From: Arcuatula senhousia
Taxonomy: Eukaryota > Mollusca > Bivalvia > Mytilida > Mytilidae
NCBI GenBank assembly: GCA_963971305.1
Contig: OZ020307.1
Location: 17,960,359 to 18,024,358, forward strand
Length of the DNA stretch: 64,000 nt
Reading direction: 5' to 3'
Numbering within the stretch: position 1 is the stretch's first letter; each line of letters opens with the position of its first letter. A model generated the notes under the pieces. It was not told the DNA's origin. It ran no database searches and saw only the letters and a list, made by a program, of their open reading frames with translations. Positions 21,252 through 33,553 of the stretch are shown piece by piece. The position numbers and the translations under genes were made by a program.

Positions 21252-24200
21252 CCGATTGTTGTTTGGGTGTTCTAGGTTAAGATGAATTCTGATTTTTGAT
21301 CGATTCCAGGGCTAAGAAATATTACTTTTAATTATATTTAATTGAAAGTTTCTTGTTAATTCAGTTAGTAAATTGGGTTTTAAGGTTCCATTAAAGTCAA
21401 AATCTAGGACATGCATTTCCTTTGTAAATTTAAGAAGAATTATTCAGAAAAAATAGAAACAATATAAAACATATCGACTTCAAAAACAAGTTTTAAGCTT
21501 TTTTTCTAGTGCAAGCTAGTGATATTTTGTTGAAAATTTCATTGAAATTAACACAATACTGATTTTTGTTGACAAAATTTCACAAAAGTCAAATGCACCC
21601 TAACTTGGCCTACGATTTTTTCAATTTTATCTTATTTGAATACATTTTTTGAACAAAATACATCTAGCTTGCACTTGATGTAACAGAAAGAAATCAATTG
21701 AAGTAATTTTTAAAGCAAAAGCTGTTATTAAATTTCCTGCCTAATTCTTTTCAATTTTACATAGGAAATGCATGTCCCAGATGTTGACTTTAGTGGAACC
21801 TTAATACATGTATTATAGAAATATAAACAAAATGTTTTGGGTTTTTTTCAATTTCTTTTAAAAAAAAGTAAAAATCATCAAAAAAAAAACATTGCACAAA
21901 CTATTGAAGTGATCACATCATCATGTTTTCTGTATGTTCAAAGGCGACAATGCAGAATATTTTATCTGCTATGGAGAAGTTGTTGAAGGCTTCTGTATCT
22001 AGCGAAGTTTCTATATCAACCACGGCTATTGGTAAGTATTGATGAAAGTGAAAATTAAAAACAAATACCATTACGCTGAATTACTGCCCTATGTTTAAAA
22101 AAAAGCGCTCAATTACGCGTGGACTACGGATTACTTGGGTTTTCTTTTATAATTCTGATTTCATTCTTTTTACAAATTGTTGTAGAACCATTTGCAGTGA
22201 CAGTAGAAGTTTATTTATTATTTTTTGTAGAAATACAAATTTTTGTATTAAATGCTATTGGTCTTTTATATTTTATGAAAGGATTTTGTTTTCTGTTTTT
22301 TTTTAGTTTTTTTTTATAAATAAACTTCTTTTATACATGTACGATTACTATTGCAGGTCTTTCAATTATTGTTATTTAAACAGGTTTTTTTAATGTTATA
22401 TTTACTTCTAGAAATCGTAACTCATGTAGTAGAGAAAAAGCAGTCTAGTGTCGAGATTACAACTTCCGGTGGAACTATCATTCTGTCACAAAAACTTTTT
22501 ATCAGAAAAATAGGTGACGTATTTAATAAATTATTTAACAAGATATGTCAACACATACATAGACATTATGCCTACAGTTTATCACTTGCATTTCATCATA
22601 CATGTACTTACATTCCTCTTTTCCTCATTTTTTTCGCTATTACATTGTATTATCATATGTTGTAATCTTCTGTTGAAACTTCTTTACTTTTTTCCCTTTT
22701 ACTTAACTTTATCATTGTATCCTTGCGCTTCTTTATAATGTCTATAAGTTATTGTATGTGCACCTTGATTGTATAATTTGTAGCTAATGTGCGTATTAAG
22801 GAGACAGATTAACATAAGCATTCTTGTTTGTTTCTGAATCCTTTTATAATATATGTTGATATATACACCTTGTACTAAATATATTGTACAATGTCCTTTC
22901 TTTATTTAATAATTTTAAAATATGTTTATACTAACACATGCCCTTTACTTCAGCATGATGACCTTCTTTTTTCAAATGACTTAAATTCAACATTGAGTGT
23001 CTTGTAGATGCATGCATAGATTTCTATACTTTTGTTAAAAATGTCAGTTGATTTCTTTACAGTTAAATCACAACGCAGTAAAACATATAATTGTTTAGTT
23101 AACAATTGCAATTATTGTGGGTTTTTTTTTAGTTGTTGGACTGTGCCCATCTAAGCTAGCCAATGACTACGATCCGCTATCTCTCATCTTGTGCTTTTAT
23201 TAGCTTTAGTCACATTTATAATACGAAGACGGCTTTAATCTTGTACCAAAATTAGAAAATGATTGTGCCTTTCAGCAAGTTTAAGATGTACCTCATTCTC
23301 GTTTCCTTATCAGAGACAATAAACAAAAAATATGAATAGAATGAAAAGAAAGATTGTGAAAATCAGCGAATTGGACAAATTGTAGCCTCGAGTAAAATAA
23401 CTCTTTATTCAAAAACTGTTTATAACTGTGTAACTGTATTGCATAGAAAAAATGTGTTTGATACAAGTACATTTGAATAGAGACGTAATGAAGTATAACA
23501 AGTACAATGTTAGCATCTTAACCTTTCTACATTTGTTGTTTTAGTAAGAGTTTCGACGGTAGTGTTTGAGAGAACCATTGGTGATAATTTAGAGAAAACG
23601 GCTTGTGGTGGAGCGGAAGTCAGTAGTCAAGTCATGGGTGTAATTTTGCAAAATATGAACGGGTCAAAATCCTTGAACATGCCAGTACATGAACAAGGAG
23701 CTATAATAATAACCCTGCCGACGGAAATAAAACGGGTAAACATATTCGTCACAAAACAAAACTTATACTATTATATATGTCTCGATAAATAGAATTGTAA
23801 AAATCCAGAAGATTGCTTCCTTGTACTCCCGTGAACTCGATGCTGGATTTGATATCTAAGTATCGGTTGTTATCCTCTTCACAAAAATTTGTAGTTTCTA
23901 TGCGCTGAGTATATAAGACAGCTACATACAATTTAAGGTTCATGTATACATTTACTTCAAAATTGCTTAATTTCAGATCGATTTTTCAGTATACGTACAG
24001 CAAAAACTGCATATAGAATTCAAAATTAACCGTAGCAGGACCTAGATATATTAACTTCTTATAATTTTTTTTTTATATTTTCATGATTTATTCTGTTATT
24101 ATTATGTTCTGTTTGTTTCCGTTTTTTTTTTGTGCACAGTCGATTTTTGGTTGACATCACTAACATCCTTGCAGGTTCTACTTTACTGATAACTTGCCGT

Positions 24201-27200
24201 TTGAGCTGTACATATACTGAGATTTTCTGATGAACCTTAATTGATTAGTTATGTGATATAATGTTTTAAATACTTTTAATAGAAATGTTTGTTTCACTTC
24301 ATAGCGAGAAAAGAAGCGTATTTGCAGTTATTGGAATTTCAAGAAAAAGTAAGTTTTTACTCTTTATCAAGGGACTCTGATGTGATCAAATTTGATGTAT
24401 TTCTAGTGGTGTTTGTAAATATATTATTTTTATTTTTCACCGACTTTTGCTCCAGTATTTTTTCTTAAACCACATTAAAATATAATACGGTCAACAAGTG
24501 ACAACCAACAGTATGTGGGTTTTTTCTGTGATGTAATCCTATTGTTTGCATATCTCAGAATTACCTTGATGGTCAAAACCATATTGATATAGCACCTTTA
24601 AAAACAAAACGTGAACAGTTATGTTGATTTTAACATTATTAGCTAGTTCACAGCCCATAGACCTTCTTAATACGTTCGGAATACTTGTTTGGACTGTTTG
24701 GATTGAACTCCTGCTTTAAACATCTTTTAAACATATCATTTGGAAAAAAAGGAAGTTTTATAAATATCATAAAATGAAAATATAAAAACTGTTTACTATT
24801 TTGATATATTACATAATTCTATATGGGATTAATAGAAAAATGAGCGTTACATCAAACTTCCATCTTAATTGCAGGGGTTGGGCATCTGATGGTGGACGAA
24901 TCCTTGATAAGAACGACACTCACACAACTTGCCAGTTTGATCATTTGACTAACTTTGCTGTTCTTGTTCTATATTTTGATGACGACGACTCTGAGGTACA
25001 TGTTTCTCAATTTTATTATAGCCCATGCAACGAAGTAACAAGGGTATAATGTTTTTGACTGGTCCGTCCGTCCGTCTGTGATCATTCAAAGTTTGTGAAG
25101 GCAACTTCTCTTAAACTACTGAACATAATTTAACGAAACTTGGTATGCAAGAAGTATGCCATATGTAGTTGTCCATATTACAAGGAATTATGATCTGCAA
25201 ATTTTTATGGGGAGTTATGGCCCTTTGGACTTAGAAATTTGCAGAAAATCAGGATTACAGTTTGTGAACGCAACTCCTCTTAAACTACTCAACAGAATTT
25301 TTAACGAAACTTGGTATACATGAAGTACACCATATTGTGGGATACGTTTTCAGATCTGTCGATCAACTACTTCCTGTAAAAAGAGCCGACTTTGATTTTG
25401 TTCACTTAATTTTCAGTGTTGAAAATTTTCGTCACAGATTTCTCAGCAACTATTAATCATAGTCTTTTAATACTTTGTACGTAGCTTAAGGAGTCCCATA
25501 TGGTGGGATACATTTTCAGGTATGTCACTCTTTTACTTCCTGTTTAACAAGCCGACCTTGAAAGACAACAACTCTGACTTTTTTTATTCTTAACTCGAAA
25601 TAGATAATCTCTGTCCATAATATGGAGGCGTGGAGTATGTGAGCGTGCTCACTAAGGTTCTTTCATTTATAATAACTTTAATAAACAACTATTTTACACA
25701 TGATTTGGCTGCAATACATTACAAACATAGTTAAAAAAAACTACCTTTATTTCGTGAGTTTTATTATAATTAGATTATCTTCACATATTTTTTTTGACAC
25801 AGTTATGAATAAAACTTTATACCCAAATAGTGAAATCAGTTTTCTCCATAGGTAAACAGCTCCAGCACCCAAACATTTTCGTGTCAAGTACACATCAATG
25901 TCAAAATGATTTTCGATTGAAATATTTACATAGTATTATCCACAAATTGTAATCCTGAACCATGTACAGAAATAACTCGAGTCAGATGCAGTCCAAAAAT
26001 TTAAAACTTTATTGCAGTTTTATTTCGCTTAAATGTTCTAAAAATGAGTTAACCACGATCAAAAAAATATATTATGGTTGAAAAAAACCATTCTGACTTT
26101 TTTATTCTATAACGTTAGTGAATTGTAGATAATATAGGCCTTTTTGTTACAGATCAGCGTATCTCATGAAAATGTTTTGATGATAATGACCACAGTAGGA
26201 TGTAGCATTTCAATCACTTGTCTTGGAATGACGATTATTGCCTTTGTCTACCTCAGGTGAGAATAAGAATAATAAGAAAATGTATGTTATAACCAAAAGG
26301 AGCTATATTTGGTAGTTGGAAAGATGCAAATATATGAACAAATAACAATTTATGTTTTTACTTTAAACCTTGGAGTAATCTCAAAAACAGATTGAGAATC
26401 CATTTAGGTTTTTTTTCTTTCGTTGATAAGTTTTTGATTAGTTTTAAGTCACATTTCAAGGCTGTTGTTTGGTTGGTTTCAGTTGGATAATTTTTTATTG
26501 CCGCTGATTATTTATGTTGTGCCGTCTAGGCTGGTATTACATCTCATTACTTAGTATTTTCTTGATTTGAATTTTATTTTTCTCAATACAGGATGATATG
26601 CAAAGAGACTATACTTATACATGGTAACTTATCTGTAGCACTTTTGATTGGTCAGCTTGTGTTAGTGGCGTCTGATGAGGCACTGGATCATACGGTAAGA
26701 ACCTTTTAACAAAAATTTTAGTAATCTGAAATTGTTGAAAAATATCCGATGTCTTAATAACGTATGGAAATAAGTAGACTTATTTGAGATTGAAACTAAT
26801 AATGATTTTGTAGTCAAAACACAATACGCTTTTTGTGGTTGCTGGCAAATGTTATGACCTCTTCAGAATAGTCATTTTCATTTAATTTTGATGAAAATGA
26901 GTAACAGTTAACATGTTTTAATACCTTATTACCTTTCCTTTTTGCAGGTGGCATGTAAAATTGTTGCCATGGTAATGCATTATTTCTTTCTGTCGTCATT
27001 TACATGGATGCTTGTAGAGGGGATTGCTTTGTACCTCTCCTGTACACGTGGTTTCTACGACCATGGCGATCACAGGCGCAGATTCTTCTTTGTTGGATGG
27101 GGAATTCCCCTCGTTATTGTAGTCATTTCAGTAGGAGCCGAGTTCCCGCAATATGGAACTGGCGAAAGACATAGGTATGTGAAATAAAAATTACGACTAA

Positions 27201-30200
27201 TTTCCAGACAATATATTTTGTTACTCCTGACGCGCATTTCGACTACTCGAGAATCACCAGAGGCACTATACCCAAAGATAGAAAAAGATTAACACTATAA
27301 ATTATATGAGTATGAAGAGCATACAACAATAAAACCAAAAATGCTTAACTGGAGGCCAAATTATGTCAAAGATCAACCTATGTCTTTGGTAGGAAGAACC
27401 TTATGGCTTTGACAATTCTGAAATGTAAACGGATAATGTATAGCTTTAATGTGTTCTTCATAGAAGAGGGATAACCTGGGTGAATAAAAAAAAATCCACC
27501 AGCAGCAAAAAACATCACGGATACTAGAAAAAGAATTACAACCAAGTTCAAGGCAATGGTGAACAATTAACACGAACACATTTTTAAATACTTTACCTTT
27601 TAGATGCCTTGTTATAACATGTTCAAAAGATGACATATTTTACAGTTGCTGGCTATCTACTGATGATGGACTTATATGGGCCTTTATGGGACCGATGCTG
27701 TTAATTATTCTTGTAAGGAATCGTAGATAGTGTTATAGAATTTTTTCTTGAAAGTGTTTTATCCTATTCATTTTCAAACGCAGTTATTTAACACCTTTTT
27801 TTACTTTGTCTTCATTATCTTTTTGTGCTAATACTGCTATTACTCTCATTCAAATTTTGTGCTAATACTGCTATTACTCTCATTCAAATTTTGTGCTAAT
27901 ACTGCTATTACTCTCATTCAAATTTTGTGCTAATACTGCTATTGTTCTCATTCAAATTTTGTGCTAATATTGCTATTACTCTCATTCAAACCTAACCAAA
28001 GATAAATCCACTCACAATTATAGGTATATTTTGTGATACTTTGGTATACTTTGCTCTTTATATTCTTATTTATTTTTGCCCCTGGTGATCTTTTTAGACT
28101 AAATATTTCAAGCTCTTTTTTTTAGTTTAACGTGTTTGTTTTGGGAATAGTCGTCAAAGTGTTTTTATCACTTGAAACCAACGCAAAGAAGTCGGATGCA
28201 GCTAAATTAAGGTAAATAAACATGTGAATGAAATACAAATGACAATAAAGTTTTTAAATATTTTTTTTCGTTCGTGTAAATAGTATTTAAAGAATGAAAT
28301 AAATGAAGGTGTGCATGAATTCAATTAACAATTTTATTGAAACCCACCTATTGTATATTGTCTTTTGATACGACTGGGTCGATAACCTTCTCTGGTCGAC
28401 CAGAGGTACCCGAAGTTAATCATCAATGTTTGACACAAGTTTTCAAGGAGGCCTAACCGTTTATCGTTTATTTTATTTGGTCCGTTAAAAGGTGTTTCAC
28501 GGTTTTTGTGGTCCGTTAAAGTCGCCGTGACAGTCCGTTAACCAGGTATAATCGAGAAAAAACACTGAAGGTCAGTAATAAATTTGTTATATTTATGATT
28601 AATACGCATTTTAGATTTATAAAAATTACATCTGTCAAAATGAAAATGAATGACTGTTCGATACGATTTGCATTTGTGTAAAAATAGTTCTATAAAATGA
28701 AAAGGCGTGTGGCTCCTTAGTATTTTAAAGGTCGAAAATGTAAACATGTTTACCTCATTTTTATCAATTTCTCTTTTTATATAACAAAACATATTTTTTG
28801 GTTGATATCCATAGAAAGTACTATAATGTATCAACATTCTGTTTAATTTTCAATGCTCTATCTTATATAATAATTTTGTTATAGGGGAAAAGTAATAAAA
28901 TATGGTCCGTTAAGGGCTGATGACATATTATTTTCTCCGTTAAGTTGGTCCGTTAAGTGCCTGTGAAAATATTATGTCCTTTAAATAGCATAAATAGATA
29001 GAAGATTATAATAGTTTTGTTTGATATGACATATCATGATTTTACTATAAGGACTGAACGCTAGTATACAGAAGAAAAGACAAAATTCATGTGGATTTAT
29101 CAAACTAAAATACATATGTCCGTTGCTACTGTTGTGTATCATTAGTTAATATTTTTGTTGAAATTAATGATTTATAGCTCAGATGCTCTACCTGTTGACC
29201 AAAATAATGAACTGCTCATTAAGGAACAAGACTTTGTATTAAGAGGTAAACTTTTATTGATCAGTAATTTGAAGCATTTCAATATGTACATATCCCAATT
29301 AGCAAGGTTTACCCTTTATCTATTTTTTTCAATATCTCTCCTGTCGCTTTTTATATTTTTTTTCATAAATAAATGTAACACTATATTATTCTATTTGTAT
29401 CATTTATGAAGGTATTTCCAAATAAAATACATTTAAATCAAATTAATAATTGTGTTCAGATTTATTTCTTTTGCCACAAACTCGTGTAAATATTTTAGGC
29501 ATTTATATTAAATTAAAAATAATACAATAATTCTGGGAAACCAATCATTACAATCTTCTGACAGAGATATCATCGATTTTGCCAATTTTAATAATTGGGA
29601 TTCGCTATATTAAGGTTTATTTCCATCAGACCTGCATTTTCAAAATGTGAGACATGCATCATTAACGGACCTAAAAAGTGTCACGTGCCTCTTAACGGAC
29701 CATGTTTCTCAAAGTAATACCAATTTTGGCATTTTTGTCCCAATATTAATATTTTGGTCCAGAAAATCCTTCTCTTATGTTTTTATTGTGCAAGTAGCAG
29801 AAGACTTACTACAAAAAAAAATTGTTTCAATGACGAAAATAACGTATTTTAATGCATTTTTCGTCATTATAAGGACACATTTTGGCAGAGGGTAGGTCTC
29901 CGCCTTTTCGTTTTGCGAAGAAGTGTCAAATCAAATCAAAATGGTTTTTGCGGGAAGTTTTTCTTGAATAAAAACCATTTGGACACATCTATCACAAGTT
30001 TCACTTATTTACTATATTTAAGCCTCAGAGTTAATTTCGTAAAAATAAATGCTCCTTTGTTCGAACTTTTTGGTTGGGTGCGTCTTTTTCGACTCCTTTG
30101 GATTTCAGTTAAGAGTATAATTGCAGTTAGCAAAATGCTTGCAAGACTTTAAAGGAATAAACAATTGTACTATTTTAAACTGGAATATTCTTGTCTGAAT

Positions 30201-32270
30201 TATATGAAAATAATGATAGTTTGTCTTTGTGTTAATTAGGTCAAGTATCCGGGCAATGGCTTTCCTTCTACCTCTTCTTGGAGTTACGTGGCTGTTGAGC
30301 ATACTAGTGCCACTTCACGTAGCTTTCCACTACTTATTCGTGGTTGGAAATTCCCTGCAGGTAGCGTCTTATTAAAATATTTAAGCTATTCAAATAGATT
30401 TTGCAGCTCTTCGCTTCTAATATTGATCCATTGGTATTTTACGAGAAATATTTGATATGGGCTTCTGATTTTTTTTTCTGATCATTTAGCAAGAAGTCCA
30501 AAACGTTTGTCGTATTTACTGCACGTAACGAGTTTTTAATCGAGAAAGTGTGTTTTCCGGCACGTTAATCGAATTAATCGGAGACTTGAGAAAACAATTT
30601 CTATGCAGTCATTTTTTAACAATTAAAGTCGGATATACAAAACTTTATAAGAATGTCGTTTTTTTTTACTTAATAAAACATCGTCACCGCCTGTTTTTGT
30701 TTATTTGTCATTGATGAAGTCTTATAGTTGCCTGAAAGTATTTTTTCCGGTTTCCCCTTCGCGTGCATACATGAGATTTGCAAAGATACATAACAATAAA
30801 TATTGATAATAGTATCTCTTTCCTTTCAAGGGCATGATGATTTTCTTTCTCCACTGTATGTGTAATGAAGAGGTAGGTCTTAATGTTTTAAATTATTGAA
30901 AAGTGCGTTCTGTTTTCCTAGATACACAACTGTAATTTTCAGTAAAATGAGAATAAACACTTCATGTTTCCCTAGATATTTTAGAAAGCACATAAAACCA
31001 ACTTCACTTAGAAAACAAAAATTTCCAAAGAAATTAGATTAATTGTTGTATAAATTCAAAAGATTACACAAAAGATATTTTTTTTCGATAGGAAATACTA
31101 AAAAACTTGATGCAATATATGTTGTCGCTAGACGGTTTTAATATTGAAGTCGCAGAACAATTTCAAATTTGCAACTTTGAATAGATTAATGTCATATATC
31201 ATATCATAACTTATGTCTGTTTAACATTTTATCGATTCCCTCACCAAGTTTGTGCTTTCGTGAAAATATTTCTTTTAGATCCGGAAGAAGTTTATAGAGC
31301 ACAAAAAGAAACTCAGTTCTACATACAGGACGTATGGAGATTCTGAGGTGGGAATAAGAAGACCTAAAAAGGTTTGTTTTACTTAATTATATATCATGAA
31401 TAACTAAATACTATATTGTACAAATTTTTTATCGACAAATCTATGGGCAAAATTATTTATTATTATTAATTTCTTATAAAGACAGTTAAATTATACATGC
31501 ATGTTAGATATCAGATTATAAAGTATCAAATAGGTATCAATAAAATGGTTTTTGGGCAGAGCCATATGTATAGGAATAAAGCTATCTGGTTTTTGCGGGT
31601 TTTTTTTATCGTCTAGACAGGCAATATTCCTACCAGAGGATCTATTTTAGAATATTAATCGTGTATGATTATTGTTTCAATGTATTTAATGTTATAGAGG
31701 TTGTCTAAACTAAGAGGTACATCCTTATACCCCTATAATAAATACAATGTGCACTACATTTCATAGGCCGGTTGATGTTCACTTAAGCATTGTTGACCTT
31801 TTACCTTTAATTTAATCAATACGTCATATATATTCAAGTGGGCGGAACCAAATTACGGATTTCATAACAAATGATTAAGTGGACTGACCAAACGAACAAA
31901 ATTAATATGTTTCATGTTGGTGAAAAACAGGTCGTTCTTTACTTTAGTGCTTAGATTTATCTCTGCCTTTTAACGCTTTAGCGCTTTGATTTTACGTTGC
32001 AAACCTGAAATAGGTCTTTGCATATTATACGCAAAAACTCCCATAAGCAGCATTGAAGTCGAAGTAATCGAGGGAAAGAAAACCAAAGTATCGAAGAAGG
32101 CGTACTCATTTCAAAAAACAGTTCGAAAAGAAAATTTTAAAAAACAAATCATTGGTAGAATTTAGTATTTCTCTGTGTAATTCAAATCTTGTTTACAGGC
32201 TGACAACTTTTGTGATGTCCAGTTAGAGTTGCCATCAACCGGTATGTACAAAATGTTAATAGCTCAATAA
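17466..32270 (+). CDS. Adhesion G-protein-coupled receptor (20 coding exons, 897 aa)
   Basis: Spliced model: 17466-17493, 17784-17924, 18422-18496, 19062-19795, 20051-20227, 21044-21121, 21944-22031, 22412-22513, 23545-23735, 24305-24348, 24875-24995, 26153-26256, 26592-26694, 26948-27174, 27646-27712, 28126-28211, 30240-30360, 30831-30872, 31279-31371, 32199-32270. Every junction has GT/AG and phases agree. Residues 1-18 are a signal peptide split by intron 1 (MVIVFLFITACVL). Residues about 20-326 form a Ser/Thr-rich stalk; 327-593 the GAIN domain ending in the GPS (C-S-Y-W-N, GW, C, HLTNFAVL) with cleavage expected between L577 and T578; 594-843 the 7TM bundle; 844-897 a short Lys-rich tail. 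Family role: surface mechanosensor/adhesion receptor activated by its tethered agonist. The last exon could instead splice at 32241 to a further exon I did not find. Orthology to a vertebrate ADGR subfamily not assigned. Confidence 0.88.
17939..18110 (+). repeat. 86-bp tandem duplication in GPCR intron 2
   Basis: Two units of 86 bp (landmark AATGATCATAATAAATTGTA at 17961 and 18047), about 90% alike. Intronic. Confidence 0.85.
18616..18690 (+). repeat. Dispersed repeat, longest copy of the 'ACATACCAGAAAAATTGAAG' family
   Basis: Shares about 60 bp with 34562-34613 and a shorter core with 6929-6972. Located in GPCR intron 3; the 63-codon frame across it is not a gene. Confidence 0.55.
19062..19795 (+). 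other. GPCR exon 4: mucin-like stalk with two Cys-pair repeats
   Basis: A 734-bp exon, by far the largest of the gene, encoding a Thr/Ser/Pro-rich segment. Two copies of TTDAGCxDFDSxADCxxLxxVLSN lie at about 19298-19369 and 19439-19513, each with a C-x8-C pair, separated by a Thr-rich linker. I do not recognise this unit as a named domain. Likely O-glycosylated extracellular spacer. Confidence 0.75.
21191..21247 (+). repeat. Poly-C tract followed by (CA)n microsatellite
   Basis: A run of C then CTCCTCCA and about 18 CA units, in GPCR intron 6. Confidence 0.95.
21380..21804. mobile_element. 425-bp MITE with ~40-bp TIRs and TTAA ends
   Basis: Left end TTAAGGTTCCATTAAAGTCA..CTAGGACATGCATTTCC is mirrored at the right by GGAAATGCATGTCCCAGATG..GACTTTAGTGGAACCTTAA. 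The TTAA at both ends fits piggyBac-type target duplication, though TTAA is palindromic and could also be the outermost TIR. No transposase. In GPCR intron 6. Confidence 0.8.
24875..24995 (+). other. GPCR exon 11: GPS autoproteolysis motif and tethered agonist
   Basis: Encodes GWASDGGRILDKN..TTCQFDHLTNFAVLVLYFDDDD. The H-L/T triad and the TNFAVLV stalk match the canonical self-cleavage site and tethered agonist of adhesion GPCRs. Together with exon 10 (CSYWNFK) it gives the usual GPS Cys/Trp pattern, so cleavage competence is expected. Confidence 0.88.
25022..25660 (+). repeat. CCGTCCGTCC-type dispersed element in GPCR intron 11
   Basis: Head GCCCATGCAACGAAGTAACAAGGG..GGTCCGTCCGTCCGTCTG, then two diverged internal units starting AGTTTGTGAAGGCAACTTCTC (25089) and AGTTTGTGAACGCAACTCCTC (25259), then further units with GGGATAC.TTTTCAG (25339, 25505). 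It separates the GPS exon from the TM1 exon. Right limit approximate. Confidence 0.6.
27822..27991 (+). repeat. 34-bp minisatellite, 5 units, in GPCR intron 15
   Basis: Five head-to-tail units of TTTTGTGCTAATACTGCTAT plus TACTCTCATTCAAA; units 4 and 5 differ by one or two bases. Located between TM5-start and TM5-end exons. Confidence 0.93.
28440..29720. mobile_element. Non-autonomous element with subterminal GGTCCGTTAA repeats
   Basis: GTCCGTTAA occurs in direct orientation at about 28479, 28513, 28536, 28904 and 28950 (a partial CTCCGTTAAG near 28937) and inverted (TTAACGGACC) at about 29662 and 29693. The right pair mirrors the 28904-28960 block including the AATATGGTCCGTTAAG and GTGCCTGTGA neighbourhood. 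Such clusters are transposase-binding subterminal repeats in several DNA transposon groups. Exact ends and target duplication not identified. Inside GPCR intron 16. Confidence 0.5.
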
Positions 32271-32348
32271 GGCTAACATGAAAATAAGGCACATTTTTAC
32301 TTGTTCCTTATTTTTAGTTGCAGCCAAACCAGTACATTTGACATCTGG

Positions 32349-32501
32349 CCTGGGCGCTACAAAACTTTAAAAATACTTAATTCTGAGAATATTCTTATTT
32401 TCCATGGTGACTCCAATCAAAACTTTCTAATTGAATGATGTCAAAATGAGTTGAGAATATTCTCAGACTATAGTATTTTTTTAAGTTTTGTGGCGCCCAG
32501 G
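32349..32501. mobile_element. 153-bp MITE/hairpin just 3' of the GPCR stop codon
   Basis: CCTGGGCGCTACAAAACTTT..AAATACTTA..TCTGAGAATATTCT at the left pairs with AGAATATTCTCAGA..TAGTATTTTT.TTAAGTTTTG.GGCGCCCAGG at the right, giving arms of about 50 bp and a ~50-bp loop. It starts 79 bp after the GPCR stop, so it probably sits in the 3' UTR. Confidence 0.8.
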
Positions 32502-33430
32502 TCAGTTGTCTTTAATGCTTTTGGAGTCGTTTTTATTACCAGTTAAAGTCGTGATTTTACATAGAAAAAAATCAATACAATGTAAAAGACAACTAATGTA
32601 GCTCTCTTTTTTTAATAAAACGAATAGTTTTGCAGCAAAATGAATTTGATACAACATAAAAACAAAATCTGAAATCTTGTGTCCGTCCGAGAACATCATA
32701 GTAATTGCTTTGTAACAGTTATGAAAAAAATAGTGGCAAACTAGTTCGTTTAAAAGCATACAATATTTGAAAAGCAAAAACAAACAACATTGAATTCAAC
32801 TTGATTACATTTTTTTTAGATCGTAAATATGCATGGGTTTCCTGAATGGTGTTGATGAAGCATTCTATAAGAGTTTATAGTTTTCGTGTATAACAAAACA
32901 ACAATGAGTAAAAAATGGACACAAAGAGTCAGCAGTCTAATTTATTCAACATAAATCAATGATGTATTTACAAAAAAATAATAAAAATGTATGCTACAAC
33001 GTTAACGTTCTTAATGCTTATTTATCACATGTAATATATATTAAGGTGGTTATTCACCATATTAAAACAGTTACTCGTTATGCTACATTGTTAGACCCTA
33101 CTTCAAGTTGTCATTACAATATACACACTTTAAATGAAAAACATTTGTAATAAAGAAACAAAAAACAATGATATTTATTTTTCATAATGAAATCCTCTAT
33201 TTCAGTGTTGATGTTTCATTTTTTAACCTTTCCAATTTTTAGGGGGAGTCAAAAAATAGGCCAAAATAAGCAAATTATTATGAATAGATACGAGGAGACA
33301 GCAATAAATGTACTGAACTATACCTTGTTCTTTGCCGATTACACACTAGAAAAAGTATGAATCGCGCAAATTTCTTTCCTTTACAAGGTGATTAATGAAA
33401 GACGCAAAGAGGCATCAATAGGGTATTTGT

Positions 33431-33553
33431 TTGTCAAAAGTCCGAAAGGGCAACGACAAATCCGGTAAACACGAACAAGAATAGCACGAAGAAACACAAA
33501 ACACAAAATCAACCGAACGGAAATCAACAACGCAAACTCAAGTCGTAACAGGA
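33431..33553 (+). repeat. Dispersed 'AAAAGTCCGAAAGGGCAACG' repeat
   Basis: Reads TCAAAAGTCCGAAAGGGCAA..CCGGTAAACACGAACAAGAA..CTCAAGTCGTAACAGGAAC; the same order of blocks is on the minus strand at 49562-49735. Confidence 0.65.

Larger units (their letters stand above)
26153..30872 (+). other. GPCR exons 12-18: seven-transmembrane domain
   Basis: TM1 VGCSISITCLGMTIIAFVYL; TM2 NLSVALLIGQLVLVAS; TM3 with preceding cysteine VACKIVAMVMHYFFLSSFTW and MLVEGIALYL; TM4 RFFFVGWGIPLVIVVISVG; ECL2 Cys-Trp (HSCWLS); TM5 LIWAFMGPMLLIILFNVFVL; TM6 AFLLPLLGVTWLLSILVPL; TM7 FVVGNSLQGMMIFFLHCMCN. The TM3/ECL2 cysteine pair and the LQG..F.FHC TM7 signature are family B2 hallmarks. Confidence 0.88.

Noticed and set aside
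22119..22319. Hydrophobic plus-strand frame and a possible exon after TTGTAG at 22185
   Set aside because: The GPCR phases join 22031 directly to 22412; the hydrophobicity comes from T-rich intron sequence.
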